From Hyphomonadaceae bacterium (GTDB lineage: Bacteria; Pseudomonadota; Alphaproteobacteria; Caulobacterales; Aquidulcibacteraceae): 64,000 bases of DNA. Numbering within the stretch: position 1 is the first letter of the stretch; each line of letters begins with the position of its first letter. A program made the translations under genes and the position numbers. The notes under the pieces were generated by a model. That model had not been told where the DNA came from and made no database searches. It saw only the letters and a program-made list of their open reading frames with translations. The stretch lies in assembly GCA_023384105.1 (NCBI GenBank), contig JAHDXR010000006.1:124001-188000 (forward strand), read 5' to 3'. This document shows, piece after piece, positions 33,603 through 42,314 of the stretch.

Positions 33603-34439
33603 ATGCAGCAGGACTTTTCAGCCTGGATCGGACGATCAGCGGTCGCGAAGGACCGCCTGGAGCCGGCGCGGTCGCGCGCGCTAAGCGCGGCGTTGGGCCG
33701 GGCGCCGGAGTTGACGGACTCGCGCCTGCCGCTGCTGCATCACTGGCTGTATTTCTGGGACGTGCGTCCCCCGCGGGGCTTGGGAACGGACGGCCATCCG
33801 GCGCGCGGCGATTTCCTTCCGCCAGTGCCGCTGCCGAGACGGATGTGGGCCGGCGGACGGTTGAGGTTTCATCGCGATCTGAAGTTTGAAAGCAACCTGA
33901 CGCGAACCTCGACGATCCTCAAGGTCGAGACCAAGAGCGGCCGCAGCGGCGATCTCGTCTTCGTCACCGTGCGTCATGAAATCGGCGACGAGGCGGGCGT
34001 GGCGCTGACGGAGGAACAGGATATCGTCTACAGAGGCGCGGCGTCAGCGACGCTGGAGCTGCCGAAGCCGCTGGAGCAGCCGCCGGCCTCCGCCTGGAAA
34101 CAGAACGTCTCGCCCGATCCGGTCCTCCTGTTTCGTTATTCGGCGCTGACCATGAACGGTCACCGGATCCACTATGACCGGACCTACGCCATGAAGGAGG
34201 AGGCCTATCCCGGCCTCGTGGTTCAGGGGCCGCTGCAAGCGACGCTGTTGATCGGCCTGGCGGCGGCGCACCTGGACGCGCCGATCGCAGGCTTCGAATT
34301 CAGGGGCCTGGCGCCGGCCTATGACGGCATTCCACTCCATGTCTGCGGCGACCCTACCGAGACGGGCGCCCGGCTTTGGATTCAGCAGGGCGAGGCCAAA
34401 AGCATGTCGGCACAAGTCGTTTGCGGAGATCCTGGATGA
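33603..34439 (+). CDS. FAS1-like/MaoC-type hydratase (itaconyl/mesaconyl-CoA hydratase-like)
   Basis: A 278-residue double hot-dog protein. The N-terminal FAS1-dehydratase-like half has LPLLHHWLYFWDVRPPRGLG and GDFLPPVPLPRRMWAGGRL. The C-terminal hot dog carries RYSALTMNGHRIHYDRTYA, the active-site segment of mesaconyl-C4-CoA and itaconyl-CoA hydratases. These enzymes add water to branched unsaturated C5 CoA esters to give citramalyl-type products. The next gene encodes a CitE-like lyase whose start overlaps this stop (ATGA), the same pairing as in itaconate degradation operons. The upstream frame from 33555 was rejected because its ATG lies inside operator site B. Confidence 0.82.
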   Translation: MQQDFSAWIGRSAVAKDRLEPARSRALSAALGRAPELTDSRLPLLHHWLYFWDVRPPRGLGTDGHPARGDFLPPVPLPRRMWAGGRLRFHRDLKFESNLTRTSTILKVETKSGRSGDLVFVTVRHEIGDEAGVALTEEQDIVYRGAASATLELPKPLEQPPASAWKQNVSPDPVLLFRYSALTMNGHRIHYDRTYAMKEEAYPGLVVQGPLQATLLIGLAAAHLDAPIAGFEFRGLAPAYDGIPLHVCGDPTETGARLWIQQGEAKSMSAQVVCGDPG

Positions 34440-35248
34440 CCTCCCTGCCCCGCAGCTGGCTGTTCGTACCGGGAACGCGGCCGGACCGTTTCGACAAAGC
34501 CGCCGCAGGCGCGGCGCAAGGGCTGATCCTCGATCTCGAAGACGCCGTGGCGGAAACCGAAAAGCCGCAGGCCCGCCGGAACGTGCTCGATTTCCTGGCC
34601 CGGCCGACATATCCCGAACGCATCGTGGCGGTGCGCATCAACCCGCTCACATGCGCGACGGGGCTGGAGGACCTTGCCGCTCTCGCCCGCTCGTCGGACG
34701 GGCCGGACCACATCATGGTTCCAAAGGTCGAAGACCCGGAGTCCCTGATCCTGGCAGCCAGCGTGCTCCGAAACGCGAAGTCCGGCGCCCAACTCTCCGC
34801 CTTGATTGAGTCCGCGCGCGGAGTGGCCCGCGCCGCCGAGATCGCTGAAAGGACGCCGAACCTGTCAGCGCTGTTCTTTGGCGCGGCCGACTATGCCGCC
34901 GACCTTGGCCAACAGGTTGGCGTGTTCCAGCCGGAGTTCGCGAGGGCCGCCCTGGTCAATGCGGCGGCCGCAGGCGGCGTGGCGGCGATCGACTCGCCCT
35001 TCTTCGCCATCGACCGCCCAGACTTGCTCGCGGCGGAGTGCGCCGCGTCGCGCCGGGCGGGATTCTACGGCAAAGCCGCTATTCATCCGAACCAGCTGGC
35101 GGAAATCAACGCCGCCTTCCAACCGACCGACGCCGAACGGGCGCTTGCCCGGCGGATACTGGACGCCGCCATCGACGGCGTGGGCGTGATGGACGGCAAG
35201 ATGATAGACGCGGCGATGGTGCGCTGGGCTGAGCGCACCGCCCCCTGA
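34436..35248 (+). CDS. HpcH/HpaI aldolase / citrate lyase (CitE)-family lyase
   Basis: A 270-residue TIM-barrel lyase of the CitE/malyl-CoA lyase type. It begins SWLFVPGTRPDRFDKAAA, has the metal-binding LILDLEDAVAETEK, the arginine segment VAVRINPL, then MVPKVEDPES, ALIESARGV with its glutamate, LFFGAADYAADLG, and AIHPNQLAEIN near the end. These place it among acyl-CoA lyases such as citramalyl-CoA or methylmalyl-CoA lyase, which would release pyruvate or glyoxylate plus an acyl-CoA. Coupled by ATGA to the hydratase gene, it likely acts on the hydrated product. Confidence 0.88.
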   Translation: MTSLPRSWLFVPGTRPDRFDKAAAGAAQGLILDLEDAVAETEKPQARRNVLDFLARPTYPERIVAVRINPLTCATGLEDLAALARSSDGPDHIMVPKVEDPESLILAASVLRNAKSGAQLSALIESARGVARAAEIAERTPNLSALFFGAADYAADLGQQVGVFQPEFARAALVNAAAAGGVAAIDSPFFAIDRPDLLAAECAASRRAGFYGKAAIHPNQLAEINAAFQPTDAERALARRILDAAIDGVGVMDGKMIDAAMVRWAERTAP

Positions 35249-35283
35249 ACCGGACGACCGGCGCAAACGGTCATGCGGCCGGA

Positions 35284-36213
35284 TCAATACCGCAGCTTAA
35301 GTCCCTCCCGTTCCCAGTCGACGGCTACGAGTCGGCCATAGCCGGACAAGGTGATGAACGCCGTGCGCCGCTCGGGCCCGCCGAAGGCGATGTTCGTGCA
35401 ATAGCCTTCGGGGGCTTCATGGAATTCCAAGTGCTCGCCTTCAGGCGAGAAGACGCTGACGCCGCCGCGCACCAGCGTAGCGACGCAGATGTTGCCGTTC
35501 GCCTCCACGGCCATGGAGTCGAAGCGCTGATACCCCAGCGGACCGCCGACAAACCGGCCGCCGTTGGGCGAGGGCCAGGCGGCCTTGCCTAGCTCTCCCG
35601 GTCCCAGGACGGGGAAGGCCCACAGACGGCCGGTTTCCGTTTCCGACACGTAGAGCTCCCGGCCGTCGGGCGAGAGGCCGATCCCGTTCGGCGTCAGGAA
35701 GGGAAAGCCGACCTCGCGGATGAACGAACCGTCCGCGGCTGCGTAGTAGACGGCGCCGCGGTCCATCAGCCGGCCATGGGTCTTGCCGTGATCGGTGAAA
35801 TAGAAACCGCCCAGGCCATCGAAAACGATGTCGTTGGGGCCTTTGAGCGGCTCGCCGTCGCATGCGGTGAAGAGGGTTTCCACCCGCCCGGTCGACAGGT
35901 CGACCCGCTGAATCGATCCCGTCACATAGTCGTCGGCCCGGCCGACCGGCCGCATGTAGCCGTCCGCCGCAGTGCTCCAGTTGAAGCCGCCGTTGTTGCA
36001 GACATAGCATTGGCCGTCGGGACCGATAGCGGCGCCGTTGGGCCCGCCGCCCAAATCCGCCACCGCCAGCTTGCGGCCGTTCGGCTCCACCCGGATCAGA
36101 CGCCCGCCCATGATCTCCACGACCAGGACCGCACCGTCGTCCAGGGCGATGGGGCCTTCCGGAAAGAGCAATCCATCCGTGACGGTGCGCAGGTTCAGAA
36201 GGGTTTCTTTCAT
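35284..36213 (-). CDS. SMP-30/gluconolactonase-family hydrolase
   Basis: A 309-residue six-bladed beta-propeller. Metal ligand regions are visible: the N-terminal glutamate in LLFPEGPIAL, the asparagine/aspartate of LKGPNDIVFDGLGGFYFTDHG, TPNGIGLSPDGRELYVSETETGRLW, and FDSMAVEANGNICVATLVRGG. Family members hydrolyse lactones or esters using one divalent metal. Here a lactone or cyclic intermediate of the catabolic pathway is plausible but unproven. The start overlaps the stop of the upstream oxidoreductase (ATGA). It is the last gene of the minus-strand operon that starts at 41520. Confidence 0.88.
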   Translation of the reverse strand: MKETLLNLRTVTDGLLFPEGPIALDDGAVLVVEIMGGRLIRVEPNGRKLAVADLGGGPNGAAIGPDGQCYVCNNGGFNWSTAADGYMRPVGRADDYVTGSIQRVDLSTGRVETLFTACDGEPLKGPNDIVFDGLGGFYFTDHGKTHGRLMDRGAVYYAAADGSFIREVGFPFLTPNGIGLSPDGRELYVSETETGRLWAFPVLGPGELGKAAWPSPNGGRFVGGPLGYQRFDSMAVEANGNICVATLVRGGVSVFSPEGEHLEFHEAPEGYCTNIAFGGPERRTAFITLSGYGRLVAVDWEREGLKLRY

Positions 36214-37097
36214 GGCTTGCCCACCAGCTCGATGATGACGGGGAAGTACCTGTCCCCAAGTCCCCGATCGACCGCTTCCCGATAGTAGCGCGCCGACTGT
36301 TCCGGAATGTGAGGCTCGACCCCGCAGGAGCGGGCCAGCTCGATGGCGTAACCCAAATCCTTGAGTACGTAGGTCGAGGGAAAAGCGCGTTCCGGAAACT
36401 GGCGCGGGACCATCGCCTTGAGCCCATGATTCCGCAGCGCGAAGCTGTCGCCCGAACCGAGCGAAACCGCCTCCAGCAGCGTCGCCGGCGCGACGCCGGC
36501 GCGCTCGCCCACGACCATCAGCTCGGCCAAGGCCGCCACATGGCCGAACAACAAGGTGTTGTTGATCAGCTTGACCACCTGACCGCACCCGACTCCGCCG
36601 CAGCGGGTCACGTCGCTGCCCATATAGCGCAACAACGGTTCGATCCGCTCGAACAGGTCGGGTTCGGCGCCGACCATGATGCTGAGCGTTCCCTTCTGCG
36701 CCGCCTCCCGCGTGCGCGCCACCGGCGCGTCGGCGAAGCTCGCCCCGCGCCTCGCCAGTTCGGCGGCGATCTCGCGCGCCTCCGAAACGCCGGTGGTGCT
36801 CAGGTCCACGACGACCAACCCCGGGCGCGCGGACATCGCCAGCCCTTGCGGCCCGAGGCAGACCTCCCGCACCTGCGCGCCGCCCGGCAGAGACAGGAAG
36901 ACGATGTCCGCCGCTTGCGCCACCTCGCCGATGGCGTGCGCCTGCACGACGCCGGCGTCCGCTAACGCTTCGACCGCTCGGGGGTCGGCGTCGAACACAT
37001 GCACGGGCGCGCCATGGCGGGTCGCCACATTGCGGCACATGGGCCCGCCCATGACGCCGAGACCGATGAAGCCCAGAACCGGTGCCTTCGCGTTCAT
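36210..37097 (-). CDS. NAD(P)-dependent oxidoreductase of the 3-hydroxyisobutyrate dehydrogenase family
   Basis: A 295-residue beta-hydroxyacid dehydrogenase. The N-terminal Rossmann motif is GFIGLGVMGGPMCRN. The substrate-binding signature is VDLSTTGVSEAREIA. The catalytic lysine lies in GCGQVVKLINNTLLFGHVAALAE. Relatives oxidise 3-hydroxyisobutyrate, tartronate semialdehyde or other beta-hydroxy acids. It is ATGA-coupled to the SMP-30 gene and 10 bp after the SDR gene in a long operon. The substrate is not predictable. Confidence 0.9.
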   Translation of the reverse strand: MNAKAPVLGFIGLGVMGGPMCRNVATRHGAPVHVFDADPRAVEALADAGVVQAHAIGEVAQAADIVFLSLPGGAQVREVCLGPQGLAMSARPGLVVVDLSTTGVSEAREIAAELARRGASFADAPVARTREAAQKGTLSIMVGAEPDLFERIEPLLRYMGSDVTRCGGVGCGQVVKLINNTLLFGHVAALAELMVVGERAGVAPATLLEAVSLGSGDSFALRNHGLKAMVPRQFPERAFPSTYVLKDLGYAIELARSCGVEPHIPEQSARYYREAVDRGLGDRYFPVIIELVGKP

Positions 37098-37107
37098 GAT
37101 CGCGACC

Positions 37108-37860
37108 TCAGTTAAGATACAAACCGCCGTTCACATCCAGCGTGGTTCCGGTGATCCAGTTGGACGCGGGCGAACAGAGGAAGAGCACAGCCTGGGCAAT
37201 ATCGCCGGGTTGGCCGAAGCGGCCCAGTGGCACATTGGTGGGCTTGGGCGGTTCGCCGCCGGTCACGCGCTTCCACATGGGCGTTTCCACCGGTCCCGGC
37301 GAAATCACGTTGGCGTACACGCCGTGAGGCGCGCCGGCCCGCGCCATCCAGCGGAAGAGACCGTGCACAGCCGCCTTGGATGCGACATAGGCAGGCCCGG
37401 AGGCGACGCCGCCGATCTGGGCGGCGACCGAGCCCAAGGCCACGATCTTGCCGCCGCCCTGCTCGCACATTCTGGGGAAAATCCGGCGAGACGGCGTGAC
37501 GACGCCCATCAGGTTGACGTCCAGCACGCGCTCCCACTCCTCGTCGGTCGAGTCGGCTAGAGTCGTGTTGGCGATGACCCCGGCGCCCAGCACCAACGCG
37601 TCGATGCGGCCGTGATCCCGGATAAGCCGGGAGACAAGCGCCTGGGTCTGGCTGTCGCTGGTGACGTCGTACGTCTCGTAGAGAACGTTTGCTTGGCCCG
37701 CGAAGGCGCCGGTCGGCGCGAGGTCGGTGGCGATTACCTTCGCCCCGGCCTCCGCCAGCGTGCGAACCGCCGCCTGACCGATGCCGCCCGCGGCGCCGGT
37801 CACCAAGGCCACTCGCCCGTCCATGCGCGCGGGGCCGCTGTCCGAGTTGTCTGCCGTCAT
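37108..37860 (-). CDS. Short-chain dehydrogenase/reductase
   Basis: A 250-residue classical SDR. The cofactor motif TGAAGGIG is at about residue 21. The NNAG-equivalent is altered to LGAGV. The catalytic serine lies in VALGSVAAQIGG, and Tyr/Lys in YVASKAAVHG. The aspartate at the end of beta 2 (IATDLAP) favours NAD(H). The C-terminus ITGTTLDVNGGLYLN is typical of FabG-like members. It probably oxidises a hydroxyl group of a pathway intermediate. It lies 10 bp from the HIBADH-type gene and 56 bp after the CaiB gene. Confidence 0.92.
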   Translation of the reverse strand: MTADNSDSGPARMDGRVALVTGAAGGIGQAAVRTLAEAGAKVIATDLAPTGAFAGQANVLYETYDVTSDSQTQALVSRLIRDHGRIDALVLGAGVIANTTLADSTDEEWERVLDVNLMGVVTPSRRIFPRMCEQGGGKIVALGSVAAQIGGVASGPAYVASKAAVHGLFRWMARAGAPHGVYANVISPGPVETPMWKRVTGGEPPKPTNVPLGRFGQPGDIAQAVLFLCSPASNWITGTTLDVNGGLYLN

Positions 37861-37916
37861 TTCGCCCTCTCCTAATCCTCCGGTCGCGCCGAGCTTTTCG
37901 CCGCGTGCGCCTGTTC

Positions 37917-39113
37917 TCAGTAAATGGCTCCGTCGCGCTCGAGACTGCGCCTCTCCTCGGCGCTCAGCCCGAGAAGATCGCCGAACACGTAGTCCTCATG
38001 TTCGCCAAGCCTCGGGGTGCCTCGGGTGAGACCTATGTCGCCGCCCTTGGAGAGCTTCAGCGGGGCGCCGACAGCGGCGCGGGTCCGGCCATCCGGCTCC
38101 GACACCTCGACAATGGCGCCGCGCGCGCGCAGGTGGGCGTCGTCGGCGATGTCGCGGGACGTCCACGAAACGTGAGCAGCCACGCCCTCGGCTTGAAGAG
38201 CGGCGGCGGCGGCTTCAGCCGCGACGGTCAGGGTCCATTCGCTCACCAGGGCGTCCAGCTCAGCCCGCCGCGAAAGCCGACGAGCGACGGTGGCGAAGCG
38301 GGCGTCGGCCGCCAGTTCCGGCCGTCCCATGACGCGAACCAGCGCGCGCCACTGGTCATCGCCGCGAACCGCGATGGACAGCCAGCGGTCCTCGCCTTGG
38401 GCGGGGTAGACGCCATGGGGCGCCATGGCGAGGTGGTCGTTGCCCATCCGGGTCGGCTCGCCCCCCGCCGCGGCGACGAGAAGCGCCTCCCCGATCAGCG
38501 AAGAGGCTACCTCGCGCGCCGCCACGTCGACCAAGGCCCCTTCCCCTGTCGCCCGGCGCCTGTGCAGCGCGCCGACGACCGCCAGGGCCGCGTTAAGGCC
38601 GACGGCGTGGTCCATCACATGGCGCATTTCCACCGGCGGCCCGTCCGCATAGCCCGTCAGCGCGCCCAGGCCGCCCCAGGCCCCGAACAAAGGCGCGTAA
38701 CCGGAGAAATGCGCATCCGGCCCGGTTTGGCCGGACGAACAGATCGACAGGAAAACGAGATCCGGCTTCACCTGCCGCAGCGCCTCATGATCCAGGCCCA
38801 GCCGGCGCATCACGCCCGGCCGGAAGCTTTCCGCAGCGACGTCCGACACCGCCGCCAGTCGCCGCGCAAGGTCTGCCCCTTGGGGATGCTTCAGGTTGAT
38901 GCGCACCGATAGCTTGTTCGAGGCCACCTGGTCGAAAGTGGCCGGTCCCATGCGCCCATAGACTGGGTGCGGCTTGCGGAAGATGTCGGGCCGCTGGGCG
39001 CTTTCGATCTTGATGCACTCGGCGCCCAGCTGCGACAGGATATGGGTGGCGAACGGCCCGGCGTTGTGGACCGTAAAGTCGGCGATGCGGATGCCCTTGA
39101 GCGGCGCCGACAT
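37917..39113 (-). CDS. CaiB/BaiF (class III) CoA-transferase, catalytic Asp present
   Basis: A 398-residue class III CoA-transferase. It shows GIRIADFTVHNAGPFATHILSQLGAECIKIES, the helix segment AESFRPGVMRRLGLDHEALR, and Asp168 in RHVMDHAVGLNAAL, which aligns with the aspartate that carries the acyl group in formyl-CoA transferase. It lies 3 bp downstream of a second CaiB gene whose equivalent residue is Glu180. Tandem CaiB pairs can form hetero-oligomers, as in the benzylsuccinate CoA-transferase BbsEF, so this is likely the active partner (inference). The substrate is probably a carboxylic acid activated with CoA from another thioester. Confidence 0.9.
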   Translation of the reverse strand: MSAPLKGIRIADFTVHNAGPFATHILSQLGAECIKIESAQRPDIFRKPHPVYGRMGPATFDQVASNKLSVRINLKHPQGADLARRLAAVSDVAAESFRPGVMRRLGLDHEALRQVKPDLVFLSICSSGQTGPDAHFSGYAPLFGAWGGLGALTGYADGPPVEMRHVMDHAVGLNAALAVVGALHRRRATGEGALVDVAAREVASSLIGEALLVAAAGGEPTRMGNDHLAMAPHGVYPAQGEDRWLSIAVRGDDQWRALVRVMGRPELAADARFATVARRLSRRAELDALVSEWTLTVAAEAAAAALQAEGVAAHVSWTSRDIADDAHLRARGAIVEVSEPDGRTRAAVGAPLKLSKGGDIGLTRGTPRLGEHEDYVFGDLLGLSAEERRSLERDGAIY

Positions 39114-39116
39114 GGT

Positions 39117-40301
39117 CTAGCCCTGCATCCGGGCGGCGCCGGCCGCCGGTGCGTCGGCTTCGGCCCATCCGTCCTCTCCCAGAGAAGGCGGGCCAGCCGA
39201 CACGGCGAACGGCTCGGAACCGTAGCGGAACGGCGCGGTGAGCAGGTCCAGCACTCCGACGCCCGGCACATCGACCGGAGCGAACAGACCCCTGACCCTT
39301 TCGTGCTTGTCCCCGAGTACGTCGGCGGGACTCATGTACTTGGCGATGGGCACGCCCGCGGCCTGTCCCTGGGCGACCACATCATCGGTGCGGCGGCTCC
39401 GGGCCCAGGCGCGGACATGACGGTTGATCTCCGCTCCCCGGCGGCTGCGTTCGAGAGGATCGGAGAGGCGCGGGTCGGCAGCCCATTCCGGCCGGCCGAG
39501 GAGTTCTACGAGCCCTTCCCATTGCCGTTGTTCGAGAGTCAGGAGTTCCACAAAGCCGTCGGCGCAGGGCAGCACGCCGCCATAGCGGAATGAGCGGGCC
39601 TTGCGGTGCTCCACCTGTCCGTCGCCCAGGCGCTGGATGGAGAAGGCGCTGACGGCGAGGGCGGCGTCCTGAACCGAGACGTCCACGAACTGGCCGCCGA
39701 CCTCGTCCGCGACCCAAAGCGCCGACAGCGCCCCCAGGGCGGCGGTGACGCCGCCTTGAAGCTCGGCGAAATGGCCGTGGATCTTCACCGGGGGGCGATC
39801 GGGAAACGTCTCGACGGACAACCCGTTGGGCAGCAGGTTTCCTTCGCCTGAAGCGTGCAGCAGGTTGATTTCCTCGCCGACCCAGTCCGCCTTGGGACCG
39901 GACGCGCCGAACGGCAACACCGACACATGGACCAGGTGAGGACAGCGTTCCGCGATCGCGGCTTCGTCCAGCCCGCGCCTTGAGCGCCATACCAGCGGCG
40001 TGTCGTCGACCAGGATGTCGGCTTGGCTCAGCAGCGCGAACGCAGCCGTCCTTCCCTGTTCGGAATCCAGATCGCACACTGTGCTGCGCGCGCCGGCCGC
40101 GAGATAGGCGAACAGCGCGCTGACGCGGGAGTCGTCATCGAGCCAGGGCGGTTCTGAGCGCAGAGCGCTGCCGGCTGGCGGTTCCAGCAAAATGGTTTCA
40201 GCGCCCAACACGGAGAGCAGCCGGCCGGCATAGGCGGCGGCGACGCCGGAGGCGCTGACGACCACTCTCCGTCCGTGCAAAGGCCCCCTCGACACCTCCA
40301 A
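39117..40301 (-). CDS. CaiB/BaiF (class III) CoA-transferase homologue, catalytic Asp replaced by Glu
   Basis: A 394-residue paralogue of the next gene. The fold is recognisable (GRRVVVSASGVAAAYAGRLLSVLGAETILLEPP, then DILVDDTPLVW, and HLVHVSVLPFGASGPKADW). At the position of the catalytic aspartate the sequence reads HFAELQGGVTAALGAL, so the residue appears to be Glu180. The glycine-rich loop is also different from canonical members. It may be a structural partner of the Asp-containing CaiB encoded 3 bp downstream, comparable with BbsEF-type heteromers. It starts 7 bp after the large hydratase gene. Confidence 0.85.
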   Translation of the reverse strand: MEVSRGPLHGRRVVVSASGVAAAYAGRLLSVLGAETILLEPPAGSALRSEPPWLDDDSRVSALFAYLAAGARSTVCDLDSEQGRTAAFALLSQADILVDDTPLVWRSRRGLDEAAIAERCPHLVHVSVLPFGASGPKADWVGEEINLLHASGEGNLLPNGLSVETFPDRPPVKIHGHFAELQGGVTAALGALSALWVADEVGGQFVDVSVQDAALAVSAFSIQRLGDGQVEHRKARSFRYGGVLPCADGFVELLTLEQRQWEGLVELLGRPEWAADPRLSDPLERSRRGAEINRHVRAWARSRRTDDVVAQGQAAGVPIAKYMSPADVLGDKHERVRGLFAPVDVPGVGVLDLLTAPFRYGSEPFAVSAGPPSLGEDGWAEADAPAAGAARMQG

Positions 40302-40308
40302 CCCTCCG

Positions 40309-41520
40309 TCAGCGAACCACTGGAAGGTCGAGATCGAGGTTCGCCCCGTCGAAGAAGACCGGGAACTCCGTGTTGCGCGACGGCAGGATGACCGTCGCCA
40401 GACCGGGCGTGGTCAGTTCTCCTCTCTGGTTCTCGCCTTTGATCTCGATGTCGACCAGGGCATGGCCGTCCTTGACGTACTTGCGGGTCACTGTCCCGCG
40501 GCACCAGGTGCAGTCGCCCATGGTGTTGAAGCGGCGCATCTGGGTGCGCACCCGCTTGAGGAAGGCCGCGTCGCCCATCCAGTTGGTGACCAGCGACGCC
40601 ATCCATGACGACCGCTGCGGGCCGTAGTCGTAGACGCCAGGCACGCCGACGTCCTTGGCCGTGGATTCGCGATGGTGACCGATGCCCGTGTATTCAATGC
40701 CGCCGCCCGCCTCGGGATTCCGGAAGAAGTGTCCGGGATGCTTGACCGCATTCTTCAGGATCACGCCGTGGGTATGGCCCCGGCCGCAGCCGACCAGGAA
40801 GCCCATGGTGTCCATCAACGACAAGGGGCCGCGAACGATCTCGGGCAGGACCTCGCCTTCCTTCACGTCCTCCCAATAACGCACCTCGCCGCCCGTGATG
40901 CGCTCTTCCTCGCGCAGGATCGCCTCGTCGATGCGCTCAAATTCCTCGGGCGTGTATTCGTGCGTCTTGACGTCGCTGTACTTGCCGGTCTCGCGCGCAG
41001 CCTTGCGCTCATGGCGGGTGCAGGTGCCCAGAGCCCGGGCGACGATCTCGCCCCTCTGGTTGGCGTAGGTGGCCTCAACATATTGGAGCACCAAGGTTCC
41101 GGAGAACTGGCTTTCCTTCGCCTCGACGCCCACCACCCGTTCGATCGCCGTGATGCGGTCTCCGGGACGGACGTGGCGGAACAGCTCCCAGTCGTTGCCG
41201 GCGTAGAAGCCATGCACGCCTGGAAGCCCCCAGCGGGTTCGCCCGACCCAGCCGAAGGCCATGGGAAACATGGGGTGGGCGACCATCGAGCCGTGGCGGC
41301 TGCGCCGTCCGTGTTCCAGGTCGCGATAGAGCGGATTGAGATCGCCAATGCCGTTGCAGAAGTTGCGTATCGTGTCCTCGGTGGCGTCCTGCAGATAAGG
41401 CCCCTCCGGCCGCAGCTGCAGCCCGATCATGGCCTTGGCGGCGTCGATGGCCTCGGGGGTAATTTTGCCTTCCGCCGGCGCCGCGCCGACGTCTTTGTCC
41501 GGAACAGCAACGTCCATCAT
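40309..41520 (-). CDS. Two-domain MaoC/FAS1-dehydratase-like acyl-CoA hydratase
   Basis: A 403-residue protein with two hot-dog units. The N-terminal unit (about 20-170) has FCNGIGDLNPLYRD and FYAGNDWELFRHVRPGDRITAIERV, a FAS1-dehydratase pattern. The C-terminal unit (about 205-400) contains a GHHRES segment, GVYDYGPQRSSWMASLVTNWMGD and FNTMGDCTWCRGTVTRKYV. Such proteins accompany CaiB and acyl-CoA dehydrogenase genes in sterol-like and aromatic degradation clusters. The start ATG 41520 has GAGGGAAG upstream; an earlier ATG at 41577 is less likely because it is only 8 bp from operator site C. It heads a six-gene minus-strand operon. Confidence 0.82.
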   Translation of the reverse strand: MMDVAVPDKDVGAAPAEGKITPEAIDAAKAMIGLQLRPEGPYLQDATEDTIRNFCNGIGDLNPLYRDLEHGRRSRHGSMVAHPMFPMAFGWVGRTRWGLPGVHGFYAGNDWELFRHVRPGDRITAIERVVGVEAKESQFSGTLVLQYVEATYANQRGEIVARALGTCTRHERKAARETGKYSDVKTHEYTPEEFERIDEAILREEERITGGEVRYWEDVKEGEVLPEIVRGPLSLMDTMGFLVGCGRGHTHGVILKNAVKHPGHFFRNPEAGGGIEYTGIGHHRESTAKDVGVPGVYDYGPQRSSWMASLVTNWMGDAAFLKRVRTQMRRFNTMGDCTWCRGTVTRKYVKDGHALVDIEIKGENQRGELTTPGLATVILPSRNTEFPVFFDGANLDLDLPVVR

Positions 41521-41584
41521 CAACTTCCCTCTCGCCGCGGGTTCCGCTTCGTCGTGAGCGCGGGCCTCTCGCTGCATCGTTGTG

Positions 41585-41597
41585 ATGCATCATGCAT
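41585..41597. promoter_or_regulatory. Candidate GntR operator (site C), promoter of the six-gene catabolic operon
   Basis: ATGCAT-C-ATGCAT, a perfect 13-bp palindrome and the best copy of the motif. It lies 65-77 bp upstream of the hydratase ATG at 41520. Confidence 0.6.
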
Positions 41598-41692
41598 TTT
41601 CGAGGGAGGCGTTCAACCGGCCCCGGAAGCCGGGTCATGTCTTTGTCGGCAAATGTCCGGGTTCGAGCGGCTGGCCCGCAGTGCGACGCGTC

Positions 41693-42277
41693 TTATTCGT
41701 TTGCGAAGTCGAAGGCGGCCTGGGTGGTGATGGCGGCGTAGCGGCGCAGACACGCCAGAGCGTAGTCATGCTCCTCGGACGTAGCGCCCGCACAGCAATC
41801 CTCGAGGATCACCACCTCGTAGTCGCGGTCGTGGGCTTCGCGCGCACCGCTATGCACGACGCCATTGGTGGAGACGCCCGAGAGGATCAGCCGACGGACG
41901 CCCCTGGCCCGCAGGATGGGCTCCAGAGAGGTGCCGTAGAACGGGCTGACGCGGTGCTTGACGATGTCGAAGTCTTCCGGCCGCGGCGCCAGGGCGGGAT
42001 GGACCTCCGTCCCCGGCGCGCCCAGCTTGAAGAGGCCGTTTTTGCGCGCACCCGAAAAGATCGGCGAGGCCGGCGGACATTCCCGATAATCCGGCGAGAA
42101 CCCGACCCTGACAAAGCCCACCGGCACGCCCGCCGCCCTTGCTGCGCCAATGGCGCGCGCCGTGTTCTCCAGGACGTTGCGCGCCTTCAGTTGCACGCCA
42201 TAGGTGGCCGCGCTAGGGCCCGTCTCGCTGACGAGATCGTTCATCATGTCCATGACGAGAAACAGCGACGAACTCAT
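41693..42277 (-). CDS. Isochorismatase-fold hydrolase without the usual catalytic cysteine
   Basis: A 194-residue isochorismatase-family protein. The catalytic aspartate is Asp10 (LVMDMMND) and the lysine is Lys107 (DIVKHRVSPFYGT). At the nucleophile position of cysteine hydrolases such as PncA the sequence reads SGVSTNGVVHSGAREAHD, so valine 140 replaces the cysteine. True isochorismatases also lack this cysteine, so a non-covalent hydrolysis or a different reaction is possible. It is the third gene of the CaiB-GntR operon, 37 bp after the GntR gene. Confidence 0.85.
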   Translation of the reverse strand: MSSSLFLVMDMMNDLVSETGPSAATYGVQLKARNVLENTARAIGAARAAGVPVGFVRVGFSPDYRECPPASPIFSGARKNGLFKLGAPGTEVHPALAPRPEDFDIVKHRVSPFYGTSLEPILRARGVRRLILSGVSTNGVVHSGAREAHDRDYEVVILEDCCAGATSEEHDYALACLRRYAAITTQAAFDFANE

Positions 42278-42314
42278 GCGTCATTCTCCGGCGGGGTTCT
42301 GGAAAGGTTGGCGA

